Counted from the first letter of the stretch, positions 44,863-54,382 are shown. The stretch is DNA of 64,000 nt from Poriferisulfidus sp963668445 (GCA_963668445.1 OY764335.1:248001-312000), one strand, 5' to 3'. Notes: a model not told the origin generated them from the letters alone. Numbers and translations are program-made.

Positions 44863-47310
44863 TCAGCAGATTTCAGGGGAATGATCGTCTGCGGCCAATG
44901 AGGATTCCGGTTGATGCTGAACCTGTTTCCCGTGGATGCGCGCACGGATATCTTTTGCTACGTCGAGCACCTCGTCCGGCGCACGGACGTCCTTGTCATC
45001 GTGTTGGCGTAGGGCAACGATCAAAGGGAATAGTGCATCGGAGCTGTCGCTGTTTCCAGAAAGTATTTCAACAAGTTCAGAAGCAGGGGCTCCGGCTGCA
45101 GTGAGAGCAATGACGATGTCCATCATCGCACTGAGCGCAGCCTCGCTGTTAGGCGAGACCGCGGCATACGCGGAACGGAATTCTTTAACAGCAAGGCGAA
45201 TGTTTCCATGGCGCAGAAGCGCTTGTATGTGCGCAATCCATTTCGTCCATTGGGATTCAGTTTGGTTATTTACGCAATGAAGCCAGAGTTTGCACATGCG
45301 TTTGCAGTGTGATGCCGTAGCAACGTTTGCTTGAACATCTTGTACGCTACTGGAGCCATATTTGTGCATCACTTCATCATAAATGGAGATTGCCTTTTCA
45401 GTATTTCCAAGCGCTTCATGTACGAAGCCCGTAGCAACTAATGCTTGTGAGACATATATCTGGAAAATCGATTCATGCCTCGTGCCAAATATTTCTACGA
45501 TTTGCTCGTGGTCTGAAAGTGCTCCTTCAAAATCGTCGTTCTTACGTTTAACTTCACTTCTGCCTACTAGCGCCCTGACTTCCCATTGTTGAAGATCCTC
45601 TGTGCCGCAAGCATTGGATTGGTCCAATACTTCGCTATAGGCTTTGATGGCTGCTTCGTGATCATCTGCCTTTTCGTAAAACAAGCCTTTTGCACATAAT
45701 GCCGCGGCGACCGCATTCTGAATATCTGGAGCGTCGACATCTCGGAACTGCGCAAGTAATCTGTCGACAGTTTCAACTGCCTTGTCATGGTCACCCAACT
45801 GGTCGTGCGAGAATGCTTTGTGATGCAACACTTGCGCAAAAAGAAGTGCGGGCATTCTATAGAGAGGCCAAGAAGAAAGGATTTCATCAATGATGGCAAT
45901 GCACTTTGCATATTTTTCGCTGTGAAAGGATTTTTCGGCTTTCTTAATCTGTTGCTTGATTTGCCGTTTGCCGGCATCTAAGGCCTGGTCTAATGTTTCC
46001 GGCCCCGATCTTTCGGAAGCATCGTCGGTATCGCGTAGGAGTTCAGTTATTGCGCGCTTAATACCTTCCCGGATAGTTGTGGATTGTTCTGCTTCAAAAG
46101 TTAATAGGTTGAACATTTCTTCCCATTCCCTTTCTTCGCTATAGAATGCCACCATAAAGTGGACAAGGTTCTGAACAACGGCTGCTTCGTCGCGTTCATG
46201 CCGCAGTTTGTAATAGATGCTGTGGAGGCGTTCCGTTGCAGAATATCGTCGTTTTCTGTCGCTGCCGTATGAGGTGATGGCTCCTCTGCGGATGAGGCGC
46301 ACAAGCAAAGATGAAACGGTTCGGACATCCATGCGGGCCCGTTCTGCGATTTCGCTGGCGCTTGAACGTTGCCAAAGGTCGATGACCGCAAGATATACAC
46401 GGCGTTCGGTCTTCGGCAGTGCCTCCAAGCGGCTGCGGAAGTATTCTGTGTGGTTGTCAATGAGTTCGATCAGATCTTCCATCAGCTCGCGCAGGGACCG
46501 GTGTCGAGCGAATTCCCCGACGATGACCAGAAGGCGAGGATTTCCTCCAGTCAGGATCTCAAGAGCTCGTATCTTGTTCTCGTGCGCTGTTTTGCCGTCG
46601 CCACAAATCATCTGCCATAGGCGGCGGCAATCAGGAGTGTTTAGAGGTTCCAGATTAATGAAGCGAAACAATTCGAAGAATGGGTCATTTGCATCTTCCA
46701 GTTCCGCAAACCGGCTGGTAGCGGTAGCAAGCAGCATTATGCGCGGCTCCGTTTGGAGGGATGCTCGGAGTTTCCAGCCGAAGTCGTCGTTCGTGGTGCC
46801 GCATAACGCCTGCAGATTCTCCACCATGAGGACGAGTTTCCTCCCCAAATTGTTCGCAGCTTCTTGTACGGCAGCATGGGCGTGTTCTTCAAGTGCCTCT
46901 TCCTGCCAGCGGGAGGGCAGGGATGCGTGCGTCGTGCGCAGTTCTTGCGAGAGTTCCGGATGACTTTCCGCGATTTCCCGTGGTAGATGGAGTAGCATTT
47001 CGAACCAGAAATCGGCCATGTCGAAGATTTCATGGCTTTCTTCCATAAACCGGACCGGAAGCAGCTCAGCAAACTGGTTGTTGACATGCAGTTCTGCGGC
47101 GACTCGGGCCAGCAGCATTGATTTTCCTTGGCCACGAGGGGCCACGACCAGAATATGCTGGCACGAGGGAGAATTTGTGTTCTCGCGGAGGGTTTCTAGC
47201 ACTACTCGGAGTTCATTCTTTCTGGCAACAAACTGGTCTATTACTTCCTGATCGGACTGGAATATTCCTGGATTGAACTTTCGGATAGGTCGTTGGAGCG
47301 ATTCGTTCAT
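44863..47310 (-). CDS. STAND-like AAA ATPase with winged-helix and TPR regions
   Basis: An 815-residue protein not assigned to a named family. Residues 50-260 form a P-loop ATPase with Walker A APRGQGKS at 57-64 and a Walker B-like strand KLVLMVENL at 158-166, where Glu follows Val instead of the usual DD or DE. A winged-helix segment follows (about 310-370, ASEIAERARMDVRTVSSLLV). From about 440 the rest is helical with TPR-like pairs (DKAVETVDRLLAQF, EAAIKAYSEVLDQ, EKAISIYDEVMHKY). This layout is common in STAND sensors and defence ATPases. It starts nine bases after a collapsed ATPase gene and shares its promoter. Confidence 0.8.
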   Translation of the reverse strand: MNESLQRPIRKFNPGIFQSDQEVIDQFVARKNELRVVLETLRENTNSPSCQHILVVAPRGQGKSMLLARVAAELHVNNQFAELLPVRFMEESHEIFDMADFWFEMLLHLPREIAESHPELSQELRTTHASLPSRWQEEALEEHAHAAVQEAANNLGRKLVLMVENLQALCGTTNDDFGWKLRASLQTEPRIMLLATATSRFAELEDANDPFFELFRFINLEPLNTPDCRRLWQMICGDGKTAHENKIRALEILTGGNPRLLVIVGEFARHRSLRELMEDLIELIDNHTEYFRSRLEALPKTERRVYLAVIDLWQRSSASEIAERARMDVRTVSSLLVRLIRRGAITSYGSDRKRRYSATERLHSIYYKLRHERDEAAVVQNLVHFMVAFYSEEREWEEMFNLLTFEAEQSTTIREGIKRAITELLRDTDDASERSGPETLDQALDAGKRQIKQQIKKAEKSFHSEKYAKCIAIIDEILSSWPLYRMPALLFAQVLHHKAFSHDQLGDHDKAVETVDRLLAQFRDVDAPDIQNAVAAALCAKGLFYEKADDHEAAIKAYSEVLDQSNACGTEDLQQWEVRALVGRSEVKRKNDDFEGALSDHEQIVEIFGTRHESIFQIYVSQALVATGFVHEALGNTEKAISIYDEVMHKYGSSSVQDVQANVATASHCKRMCKLWLHCVNNQTESQWTKWIAHIQALLRHGNIRLAVKEFRSAYAAVSPNSEAALSAMMDIVIALTAAGAPASELVEILSGNSDSSDALFPLIVALRQHDDKDVRAPDEVLDVAKDIRARIHGKQVQHQPESSLAADDHSPEIC

Positions 47311-47319
47311 GGCGTTTTC

Positions 47320-47648
47320 CTATTGCGAATAGCGCTTTGTGAGCGGGGTGTGGTGGTGCCGGAAACGCGCTGCCCACCAATCCCTTAGCAGACGCGAAGG
47401 AAAGCGATAGCCTGCGCCCGTTTCTTCCAAATAGCCGTCATGCACTAGCACATCCAGAGCATCTGAGACTCTTTCTGCCACATCTTCGTCGACAGAGACG
47501 TACCATTGTTCAAGGCAGTGCCATGCGTCCGGAGAAAAGTTCTCTTGGGTAGCCGCTTCAGCAAGAATTTCCATGGCGATCAGGTAGCTTCCCTTGTCTA
47601 GGCCGTCTTGAAGTCGTCGTTAACCCATCGGCCGGTTGCTGATTTCAT
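47320..47648 (-). pseudogene. remnant of a P-loop ATPase gene
   Basis: Two pieces in different frames. An ATG at 47648 starts MKSATGRWVNDDF, which resembles the N-terminus of P-loop ATPases that begin with GRWV-DDFF, and it stops at a TAG 16 codons later. From about 47611, in another frame, GLDKGSYLIAMEILAEAA runs through a winged-helix-like C-terminal domain ending in LLRDWWAARFRHHHTP, typical of the end of such ATPases. The large middle part is gone. An alternative view is a real 84-residue gene from the ATG at 47574. The promoter and operator upstream survive. Confidence 0.55.
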
Positions 47649-47686
47649 GGCATTATGCTCCCTGCTCAGGTCGGTTTCAGACCTCT

Positions 47687-47729
47687 GCTATATATACAAC
47701 AAACTTGTTGTCAACAGAATTGTTGTATA
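47687..47729 (-). promoter_or_regulatory. promoter overlapped by an inverted-repeat operator
   Basis: On the minus strand a perfect TTGACA (47709-47714) and TATAGC (47687-47692) are 16 bases apart. Overlapping them is a perfect 10-base inverted repeat, TATACAACAA (47693-47702) and TTGTTGTATA (47720-47729). An inner pair, CAACAA-AC-TTGTTG, lies at 47697-47710. A dimeric repressor bound here would block the promoter. It would drive the ATPase remnant and the STAND-like ATPase downstream. Confidence 0.65.
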
Positions 47730-47883
47730 GGAATTCTCCAAAGTTTATTGGGAATGCGGCAATTCAGGCCCGCGGGCGGAGGGCCAGGTTTAGGGGGGCT
47801 TCCGGGCGGGAGTGATGCCTTGCTTGTAGCCCTACAGGGCTGGCGAGGGTACTGGATCTAGGGGAAGGTTGAACGTGCGGCGC

Positions 47884-48699
47884 TTAGTGCCGTTGTTCGA
47901 TGGGCGGCAGGAACGTCTGCACGGCTTCGGACAGCCATTGCACGGCCCCTTCCGTCTCGGTCCAGTACTGTTCGTTCAGCGCCGCGTAGCAGGCGGCCTC
48001 TTCGTAGGTACCCGAGTCGAACTCTTCGGGCAGGTCCTCGGGGAGCGGCGCGATGCCGGCCAGCAGGCCCGGGACATGCGGGTTGAATTGCCATGCGTCT
48101 TCCAATGCGACGTGCGTGCGGTCTTCGTCGCCTTGGCGGAATGCCATCAGGGTTTCGGTGTACGGCCATTCGACGGCGGCTTCGTTGCCGTATTTGGCGA
48201 GCAGGCTTTCGACGGCGCGGTCGTCGCCGACCGCGTACAGCCAGCCGACCAGCAGGTAGCGCAGGCCTTGGTCGTCGCTGGGATTGAGGCGCAGCATATC
48301 CTGATAGTGCTTGATGGCTTCGGTGCCCCGGTCCGATTCCCACAAGGCGTAGCCGAGTCCGGCGCGGGCCCGCATGTAGGGACGGGTCTCCGGCAGGCGC
48401 CAGAACTTGCCGGCGCATTCCTTGAAGCGCCGCGGCCCCAGCACTTTTTCTCCGGCTGCGACGGCGGTTTCATACCAGCGGACCGCGTCCTTGGAGGTGT
48501 CCGGCATCTCCTCGGCCAGAATGGAATAGGCATCGACGCAGAGGTCGGAGAGGTTCAGTGCTTCGCTCGCCAGCAGTATCCGCTCTTCCGGGTCGTCCTG
48601 TTCCCAAGCGATGGCGGCGAGCTGGTTGGCCTCCTTCAGGGCGGCTTCGCGGGCGGCGCGGCCGCGAAGGGGCCGTTTGGCGGGGCGCTTGGCCATCAC
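47884..48699 (-). CDS. TPR/ST7-like protein of unknown function
   Basis: A 271-residue soluble protein, almost entirely helical, with TPR-like repeats (AIKHYQDMLRLNPSDDQGLRYLL is the clearest, near residue 140). The pattern from DLCVDAYSILAEE through FWRLPETRPYMRARAGLGYAL resembles bacterial ST7-like proteins. The N-terminus is basic (MAKRPAKRPLRGRAAR). It stands alone, high in GC like the core genome, between two lower-GC defence genes. Two adjacent ATGs are possible starts. No function is known. Confidence 0.7.
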   Translation of the reverse strand: MMAKRPAKRPLRGRAAREAALKEANQLAAIAWEQDDPEERILLASEALNLSDLCVDAYSILAEEMPDTSKDAVRWYETAVAAGEKVLGPRRFKECAGKFWRLPETRPYMRARAGLGYALWESDRGTEAIKHYQDMLRLNPSDDQGLRYLLVGWLYAVGDDRAVESLLAKYGNEAAVEWPYTETLMAFRQGDEDRTHVALEDAWQFNPHVPGLLAGIAPLPEDLPEEFDSGTYEEAACYAALNEQYWTETEGAVQWLSEAVQTFLPPIEQRH

Positions 48700-49034
48700 C
48701 GCGGAGCCCGAGTGCTGATCGGAGCGAAAGTCAGTGCAAGCCCGGCGGGCCGGCGAGGCTTGGTGGTCGGGCTGCTTCGGACGGGCATGGCGGGTTCAGG
48801 CCGGCGGTTGGGGAATGGGTGCTCTCGGAGGGGGGATTTTATCAGAGCGAGCAGGCTGCGGTTTCTTCGGCGGGTGTGTGCGGTTGGCAGCGCGTCTAGT
48901 ATGATAGGGGCATCAGGAATCTGTCTTGGAGCCGCGCATGTTTAAGTGCCCCCCGAAAGTGCCTGTGCAGTTTCAGAAATCAGCGCATGCCATCATCCGG
49001 ATGGTGGGCTGCCAGCTTTTCCGAGAGGTGCCGG
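48700..49034. other. gene-free region before the R-M genes
   Basis: About 335 bases between two divergent genes. A TATGAT box at 48899-48904 could be a -10 for the methyltransferase gene, but no good -35 precedes it. A ribosome site, GAGAGG, lies about eight bases before the methyltransferase ATG. I see no gene, terminator or control-protein (C-box) palindrome here. Confidence 0.4.
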
Positions 49035-50198
49035 ATGAGTAATGCCGAAGAAAGCGCATTCAAGGAATTGACCTTGACCTATCCCAGATTGAAGCGGGCC
49101 GACCTAGAGGCCATTGCTGCGTTCAATGCCGCATTCGACCGGGATGATGTGCGGTTGGAGCCTAACGGGAGGCAGGTCACCGTCCTCTGTAGGCAGGTTG
49201 ACATTCGCAAGCTGCGCCGTTTCCGGAATTCGTTGAACGGAGCCACGAATCCAAAGCTAGTTCAGGATGTCGTGTCCGCGATTGAGGGCATCAAGAGTTA
49301 CGGCATTGCCAATGGCAAACGGAACTATGTGGATTACAACAAGGAGCGGAAGGTCAAAGACCGGGCGAAGAAGGCATCCGGCCGCTCGCCGTACTACTAC
49401 GCCCAAGGGAATAGCTATTCGCGTACCAATAACGACTTCCCCGACGCGTACGTCAATCGGATCGTAACGGGCGACAGCAAGGAGGTTTTGAAGGACATCC
49501 CCGACAACTCTGTGGACCTGATCTTCACGTCGCCTCCCTACAATTTTGGCTTGGAGTACGCTGAAAATCAGGATGCGCATTATTGGGAGACGTATTTCGA
49601 GCAACTGTTCGCCGTGTTCGACGAGTGCATCCGGGTCGCGAAGCATGGCGGCAGGATCATCGTCAACGTCCAGCCGCTTTTTTCGGACTATATCCCGAGC
49701 CACCATTTAATCAGCAACTTCTTCATTCAAAAGAAGCTGATCTGGAAGGGCGAAGTGCTATGGGAGAAGAACAACTACAACTGCAAGTACACGGCTTGGG
49801 GAAGTTGGAAGAGTCCGAGCAATCCGTATCTCAAGTACACATGGGAGTTCTTGGAAATCTTCTGCAAAGGGGACATGAAGAAGCCGGGCTGCAAGGACGA
49901 CATCGACATCAGTGCCGAGGAGTTCAAGAAATGGGTGGTGGCGAAGTGGTCGATCGCGCCGGAACGGCACATGAAGGAGTACGGGCATCCGGCCATGTTT
50001 CCGGAGGAGCTTGCGGCCCGGGTTCTCAAGCTGTTCAGTTATCGGGGAGACGTGGTGCTCGACCCGTTCAATGGAAGCGGGACCACGACAGCCGTGTCTG
50101 CCCGGCTGGGGCGCAGGTATCTGGGGGTCGATATTTCTGACGAGTACTGCGCGGTGGCAAAGCGCAGGCTAGAGACCCCGCAATGCGACTTGATCTAG
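49035..50198 (+). CDS. beta-class DNA methyltransferase of an R-M pair
   Basis: A 387-residue amino-methyltransferase acting on N6-adenine or N4-cytosine. The catalytic motif TSPPYNFGLEY is near residue 165, and the SAM-binding motif DPFNGSGTTTA comes later, near 343, which is the beta-class order. The N-terminal 110 residues have no motif that I know and may help target recognition. The start at ATG 49035 has a GAGAGG ribosome site. It overlaps the next gene by 16 bases, the usual sign of a coupled restriction-modification pair. The target sequence is unknown. Confidence 0.88.
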   Translation: MSNAEESAFKELTLTYPRLKRADLEAIAAFNAAFDRDDVRLEPNGRQVTVLCRQVDIRKLRRFRNSLNGATNPKLVQDVVSAIEGIKSYGIANGKRNYVDYNKERKVKDRAKKASGRSPYYYAQGNSYSRTNNDFPDAYVNRIVTGDSKEVLKDIPDNSVDLIFTSPPYNFGLEYAENQDAHYWETYFEQLFAVFDECIRVAKHGGRIIVNVQPLFSDYIPSHHLISNFFIQKKLIWKGEVLWEKNNYNCKYTAWGSWKSPSNPYLKYTWEFLEIFCKGDMKKPGCKDDIDISAEEFKKWVVAKWSIAPERHMKEYGHPAMFPEELAARVLKLFSYRGDVVLDPFNGSGTTTAVSARLGRRYLGVDISDEYCAVAKRRLETPQCDLI

Positions 50199-50899
50199 AA
50201 AAAGAGGTCGACCGGCTGTCGCTCGATTACGAGCGTGTTATCAAGAGCATCGACCGTGAAGCGGCGGACCAGACCTCGCGGGCGTACGGGGGCGTCGTTC
50301 GTGCTGTCAAGGGCCAGTGGGTTGAGGATTTGACCGAACGCCTCATCGAACTGGCATGGGACCGCTTAGAAGCAGACCGGTCCCGGCTTGAGGTGAATCC
50401 TCAAAGGCATAGGATTCCGATGGAGTCGGGATATCTGGAAAAGCTGGATGACGAGACGCGAGCGCACATTCTTGCTTCGGACGAGGAATACACGTATCCT
50501 GCGAATGTCGATAAGCAAATATGCGTGGATGGCAAGTTCGTCATGGGGATAGAATGCAAGAGCTATACGGAAAATGCTATGCTGAAACGAATTCTGGTCG
50601 ACTTCACGTTGCTGAAATTCGCTTTTCCGAAATTGCGCTGCCATTTGTTCCAGTTGGAAAGCCAGCTCGGAGGGGACTATTCGGCGCATAACGAAATCAC
50701 GTACGGCAGCAAATCCACCTTGACCCTAATGTCGCATTTTCCCGACGTTGATTTGAAGATATTCACCTTTCTGAAAGGCGAACGCAAAGTCGATAGGCCC
50801 ATCCATAAGCCCGAATTCTTCAAGCCGCTTGAAAAAGGCCGCGTACTGCAGGCGATAGATATTCTGGCCGACGATATGGCTCAGTATGCGGCGCCATAG
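50183..50899 (+). CDS. putative type II restriction endonuclease
   Basis: A 238-residue protein with no family name that I can give. It has a plausible PD-(D/E)xK core: Asp116 in VDGKFVMG, then IECKS with Glu124 and Lys126. Its place, overlapping the end of a DNA methyltransferase, supports a restriction enzyme of the same specificity. Its base composition is lower in GC than the core genes. It is convergent with the TonB receptor downstream. Purified activity would be needed to prove cleavage. Confidence 0.7.
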   Translation: MRLDLEKEVDRLSLDYERVIKSIDREAADQTSRAYGGVVRAVKGQWVEDLTERLIELAWDRLEADRSRLEVNPQRHRIPMESGYLEKLDDETRAHILASDEEYTYPANVDKQICVDGKFVMGIECKSYTENAMLKRILVDFTLLKFAFPKLRCHLFQLESQLGGDYSAHNEITYGSKSTLTLMSHFPDVDLKIFTFLKGERKVDRPIHKPEFFKPLEKGRVLQAIDILADDMAQYAAP

Positions 50900-50970
50900 G
50901 TTGGCGGATATGTCACCACGGCTTTTCGTTCGGAAGGCCTCACCGATTCTGCATGCTGAAGAAGCCCTAG

Positions 50971-53892
50971 TTAGAACTCCGTGCGCATGCCGAGAAACAT
51001 GTAGCGTCCCAGAACATCGTAGGTGCCGGGGAAGACGTTCGCCGCGCCGTGCCTGGACGGTCCTGCCGCATTGCCGCCGACGGGCGGGGACTTGTCCAGC
51101 AGATTATTGATGCCCAGACGAATGCTGGCGTCGTCCGCGATCTTCCAAGTGGCGGCCAGATCGAGGTAATTCATTTTCCACAGGTCGGCCAGTTCTCCAT
51201 CGGCCCCGTCGACCTTGCTGATATGGCGCCACATCAGGCTCGCCGTGACATCCCAAGGGGAATCCCAGGTCATGCGAAGCCTGTTCTGCAGATCCGGCAG
51301 CGGCGGGCCGCAGATCCAGGTTCCGGCGCAGCTCGTCGTCGGCGCGCCCTCAAGTTCCTGCCGGTCCCAGGAATCCAGATACGACAGGACGTTGTGGAAC
51401 GACAGGCTGCCCCATGCCCCGAGGTCCAAGGCGTAGTCGAGCACGACGTCCACGCCGTCCACCTTCTCGCCGGGCAGGTTGGATTTGCGCGACACGACAT
51501 GGCCGCTGCTTCGGGTGTCGGACCCGACCCACAGATCGCCGTACCTGCCCCGGCGGACATTCGCGCACGAGGCCGGATCGCCGGCGAGGCACTGTTTGAC
51601 GATTTCTTCAGGATCCGGGAAGCGGATGCCTTGTTCGATCCGGATGCGGTAGTAGTCCACTGTGAGGGACAGGCCGGCGACGGCTTCGGGCGTGAACACG
51701 ATGCCGGCCGACCAGGTCTTGGCGATCTCCGGAGACAGGTCGGAATTGCCGCTTTGCAGCACGTTGTACTGGGTGGCCGGCGAGTGCTCGATCTTCCCCC
51801 ACTGTTCCGCGGTCACGCCCGACCGCCGGCATTGCTCCAGCGTATAGCCTTGAGCCGTCTTGCCGTCGGCGATTGGTCCCCCGCAGGGATCCGCCCCCAT
51901 CTCGAACAGGCTTAATCCTTCCGGAAGGAACAGTTCCTGCACGTTGGGCCCCCGGACCGCGCGCTGGATGCTGCCGCGGAACTTGATGTTCGGGTCGACC
52001 TGCCAGCCGAGGCGGAACGCATAGGTGTGGGTCGTCTCGCCGTAATCGTAGTCGGAGTAGCGGTAGGCCGTGTCGAGCAGCAGTTCCTGCGCGTACGCCT
52101 CCTCTTCGATCAGGGGGATGCTGGCCTCCGCGAAAAACTCGGCCACGTGGTAGCTGCCGCCGATGGGGCGGGTGGCGCCGCCTTGGCCCGCGCCGTCGCC
52201 GGTCCGGAAGCCTTCATCGGGGTCGAAGTCCAAGGTTTCCTTCCGGTATTCGCTTCCCAGCACGATGCTGACGGCGCTGTCGGCGAACGGGGACCGGATG
52301 CCGTGTTCGTCCAAGTCGCCGGCCACGAAGGCGGACGCCACGATCTGTTCGGTCGTGCCGCGGGTCTGCAGGGGCTTGGTCAGGTAGCCGACCATTTCCG
52401 GCGTGACCGCGCCGGTCCTGAAGATGTTCCAGGGCACGCAGTCCGGATCCTCCACCGCCCCGTCGGCATCGGGCAGGGCGGCGCGGCACACGATCCTGCT
52501 GTTCGGATCGTTCGGATCTTCCCGGACCGCATCGAGCGCGCGCCGGATCCGGGTGATCGACAGGTCGTTGCGGTAGGTGCTGCGCAGTTCCACCTTCGCG
52601 TACTGGGCGAAGGCGTCGTAGCGCCACAGGCTGCTGAAGTCTCCGCGCAGGCCGAGCACGCCTCGGTAGCTGGCGTGGCGCAGTTCGTTCCGCCGATTGC
52701 CGCCCTCGACGTTGCGGCGGCCGATGTTGACGGTCTGCGTGTCTGCCCGGGTCAGGCCCTGCGACCCGCAGATGGCTTCGAACTGCTGATCCGACAGGAA
52801 CGCGTTGCCGCATTTCAGTTCGTCGGTGTGGAAGAAGTTTCCGGAGGGCGCGATCTGCGCCGTGGTGCGGTCGTTCGCGTACATGAACTCGGCGTAGGCT
52901 TCCGCCTTTTCATGCAAGCCGTAGCGGGCGAACGCGCCGAAGGTGTAGCGCTCGTCGGGGCGCTGGAAATACATGGCCGGACGGAAGTTGTAGGTTTCGC
53001 CCTGGCGCGCCACGAACCGGTCCCCCTGCACGATGTAGTCGAACGGGCTCGCGGTCGCGCCGAAGTCGGTGAAGCGCCCCTGCGGCATGGTGGAAGAGCC
53101 TAGGCACGTCTCCAGATCCTTGCTGAAGGCGCAGGAGCTGTAGTCGCGTGCGCCCTGCATGACCGGGTTGATTTCGCGGTAGGTCGCGTAGGCCGTGAGG
53201 TTGCCGCGCCCGTCGGCGGCGTTGCGGCCGGCGATCATGGAGAAGTCGACGGCTTCCCCGTCGGTCTCGTAGCCGTGCGCGGTCGGGTAGCCGGATTCGG
53301 TGACGATGTTCTGCCATCGGCGGTCGTCGTTGTCATGGCTGTACTGGCTGTATTGGGCATCCAGGCTCACCCCCTCGAAATCGTCCGCCAGCAGGAAGTT
53401 GACGACGCCGGCCATGGCGTCGGAGCCGTACGCGGCGGAGGCGCCTCCGGTGAGGATCTCCACCCGTTCGACCAGGGCGCCGGGAATCTGGTTGAGGTCC
53501 GGCCCGATGCCTGTCAGCTGCGGCGAGCCGGCCGGCAGGCGGCGGCCGTTGACCAGCACCAAAGTGCGCACGGCGCCGAGGCCGCGCAGGTTCACGGTCG
53601 CGGTGCCGGTGGCCGCGTACGACCGCCCCGCGCTCTGGGCGGCGTAGACTTGGGGGTATGAGCGCAGCATGTCCTCGATGCGGGTCGCGCCCTGGAATTG
53701 GATCTCTTCCGCCCGGATATGTGTCACTGGACTGGAGCCGATCAGATCGTCCCGCTGGATCCGGGAGCCGGTGACCGTGACCTCCTCGAGGCCTTCGGAG
53801 TCTTCCTGCGCGGGGGCGTCGGGCGCAGCCATGGCGGCCAGCGCGAATGCGGCGCCCGTCAGGAGCAGGCGGGGCCGGGGCTTCTCATGCAT
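50971..53892 (-). CDS. TonB-dependent outer-membrane receptor
   Basis: A 973-residue receptor with a signal peptide (MHEKPRPRLLLTGAAFALAA, cut near DAPAQ). The plug domain follows at about residues 40-170 (VRTLVLVNGRRLPAG, ASAAYGSDAMAGVVNFLL), then a long barrel ending in FLGMRTEF. I chose the ATG at 53892; the frame stays open to 54039 but the upstream residues do not look like a signal. It is an odd gene for a defence island and has GC like the core genome. A 110-base piece of its 3' part is duplicated in inverted orientation upstream (54273-54382). The substrate is unknown. Confidence 0.9.
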   Translation of the reverse strand: MHEKPRPRLLLTGAAFALAAMAAPDAPAQEDSEGLEEVTVTGSRIQRDDLIGSSPVTHIRAEEIQFQGATRIEDMLRSYPQVYAAQSAGRSYAATGTATVNLRGLGAVRTLVLVNGRRLPAGSPQLTGIGPDLNQIPGALVERVEILTGGASAAYGSDAMAGVVNFLLADDFEGVSLDAQYSQYSHDNDDRRWQNIVTESGYPTAHGYETDGEAVDFSMIAGRNAADGRGNLTAYATYREINPVMQGARDYSSCAFSKDLETCLGSSTMPQGRFTDFGATASPFDYIVQGDRFVARQGETYNFRPAMYFQRPDERYTFGAFARYGLHEKAEAYAEFMYANDRTTAQIAPSGNFFHTDELKCGNAFLSDQQFEAICGSQGLTRADTQTVNIGRRNVEGGNRRNELRHASYRGVLGLRGDFSSLWRYDAFAQYAKVELRSTYRNDLSITRIRRALDAVREDPNDPNSRIVCRAALPDADGAVEDPDCVPWNIFRTGAVTPEMVGYLTKPLQTRGTTEQIVASAFVAGDLDEHGIRSPFADSAVSIVLGSEYRKETLDFDPDEGFRTGDGAGQGGATRPIGGSYHVAEFFAEASIPLIEEEAYAQELLLDTAYRYSDYDYGETTHTYAFRLGWQVDPNIKFRGSIQRAVRGPNVQELFLPEGLSLFEMGADPCGGPIADGKTAQGYTLEQCRRSGVTAEQWGKIEHSPATQYNVLQSGNSDLSPEIAKTWSAGIVFTPEAVAGLSLTVDYYRIRIEQGIRFPDPEEIVKQCLAGDPASCANVRRGRYGDLWVGSDTRSSGHVVSRKSNLPGEKVDGVDVVLDYALDLGAWGSLSFHNVLSYLDSWDRQELEGAPTTSCAGTWICGPPLPDLQNRLRMTWDSPWDVTASLMWRHISKVDGADGELADLWKMNYLDLAATWKIADDASIRLGINNLLDKSPPVGGNAAGPSRHGAANVFPGTYDVLGRYMFLGMRTEF
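51295..51404 (+). repeat. source copy of a 110-base inverted duplication
   Basis: This internal part of the TonB receptor gene (encoding SFHNVLSYLDSWDRQELEG and the following residues) matches 54273-54382 in the opposite orientation. I counted one mismatch in 110 bases. The copies are 2.9 kb apart and flank most of the receptor gene. Confidence 0.85.
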
Positions 53893-54272
53893 CGTCCGGG
53901 CCGATGCGCGACTGGCGGCCGCGAAGGTCTCTGCCTGTTCGGGTTCTTCTTCCGCAGGCACGGCGGGCACGGCATGTCCGAACGCCATGGAAACGGGCGG
54001 CCTCATGTCCGAAATTCTCCGTCGCGTGGGTATTGTCATGTCCGGTTCCAGCCGACTATACCATTATGTTCGGCATGCCGACCGGGCAGGGCCGCGCCTG
54101 TGCCTGCCGGCATCAGGCTTCGTAATCAGGCATGAACTCCATGGGTCGATGTGGGGGAAGGTTGCCGGCGGGCGAACCGGGCCGGCTGCATCGAAGACAC
54201 CGATTTGACCCGTGTAGTATCCTATAGCGGCATGCCGGACTTCCGGGGCCGATGCCTCGGGGCCGATGCGGT
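53893..54272. other. gene-free region upstream of the TonB receptor
   Basis: About 380 bases that contain the possible N-terminal extension and promoter region of the receptor and the DNA beyond the duplicated fragment. No convincing promoter or gene is visible. The open frame reading through here on the minus strand is a continuation of the broken methyltransferase frame and has no motif. Confidence 0.4.
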
Positions 54273-54382
54273 TGTCGTTCCACAACGTCCTGTCGTATCT
54301 GGATTCCTGGGACCGGCAGGAACTTGAGGGCGCGCCGACGACGAGCTGCGCCGGAACCTGGATCTGCGGCCCGCTGCTGCCG
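54273..54382 (-). repeat. displaced inverted copy of a TonB-receptor fragment
   Basis: An almost exact, inverted copy of 51295-51404. It carries only a barrel fragment and no start or stop of its own. Its right end joins directly to the truncated methyltransferase pseudogene. The high identity suggests a recent event, or maintenance by gene conversion with the intact gene. Confidence 0.85.

Noticed and set aside
47828..47841. AGCCCT-AC-AGGGCT hairpin as a terminator
   Set aside because: The two-base loop is too small and no T-run follows on either strand.
51295..54382. Template/variable repeat pair of a diversity-generating retroelement
   Set aside because: The copies are inverted, differ at only one position, show no adenine-biased changes, and no reverse transcriptase gene is in the window.
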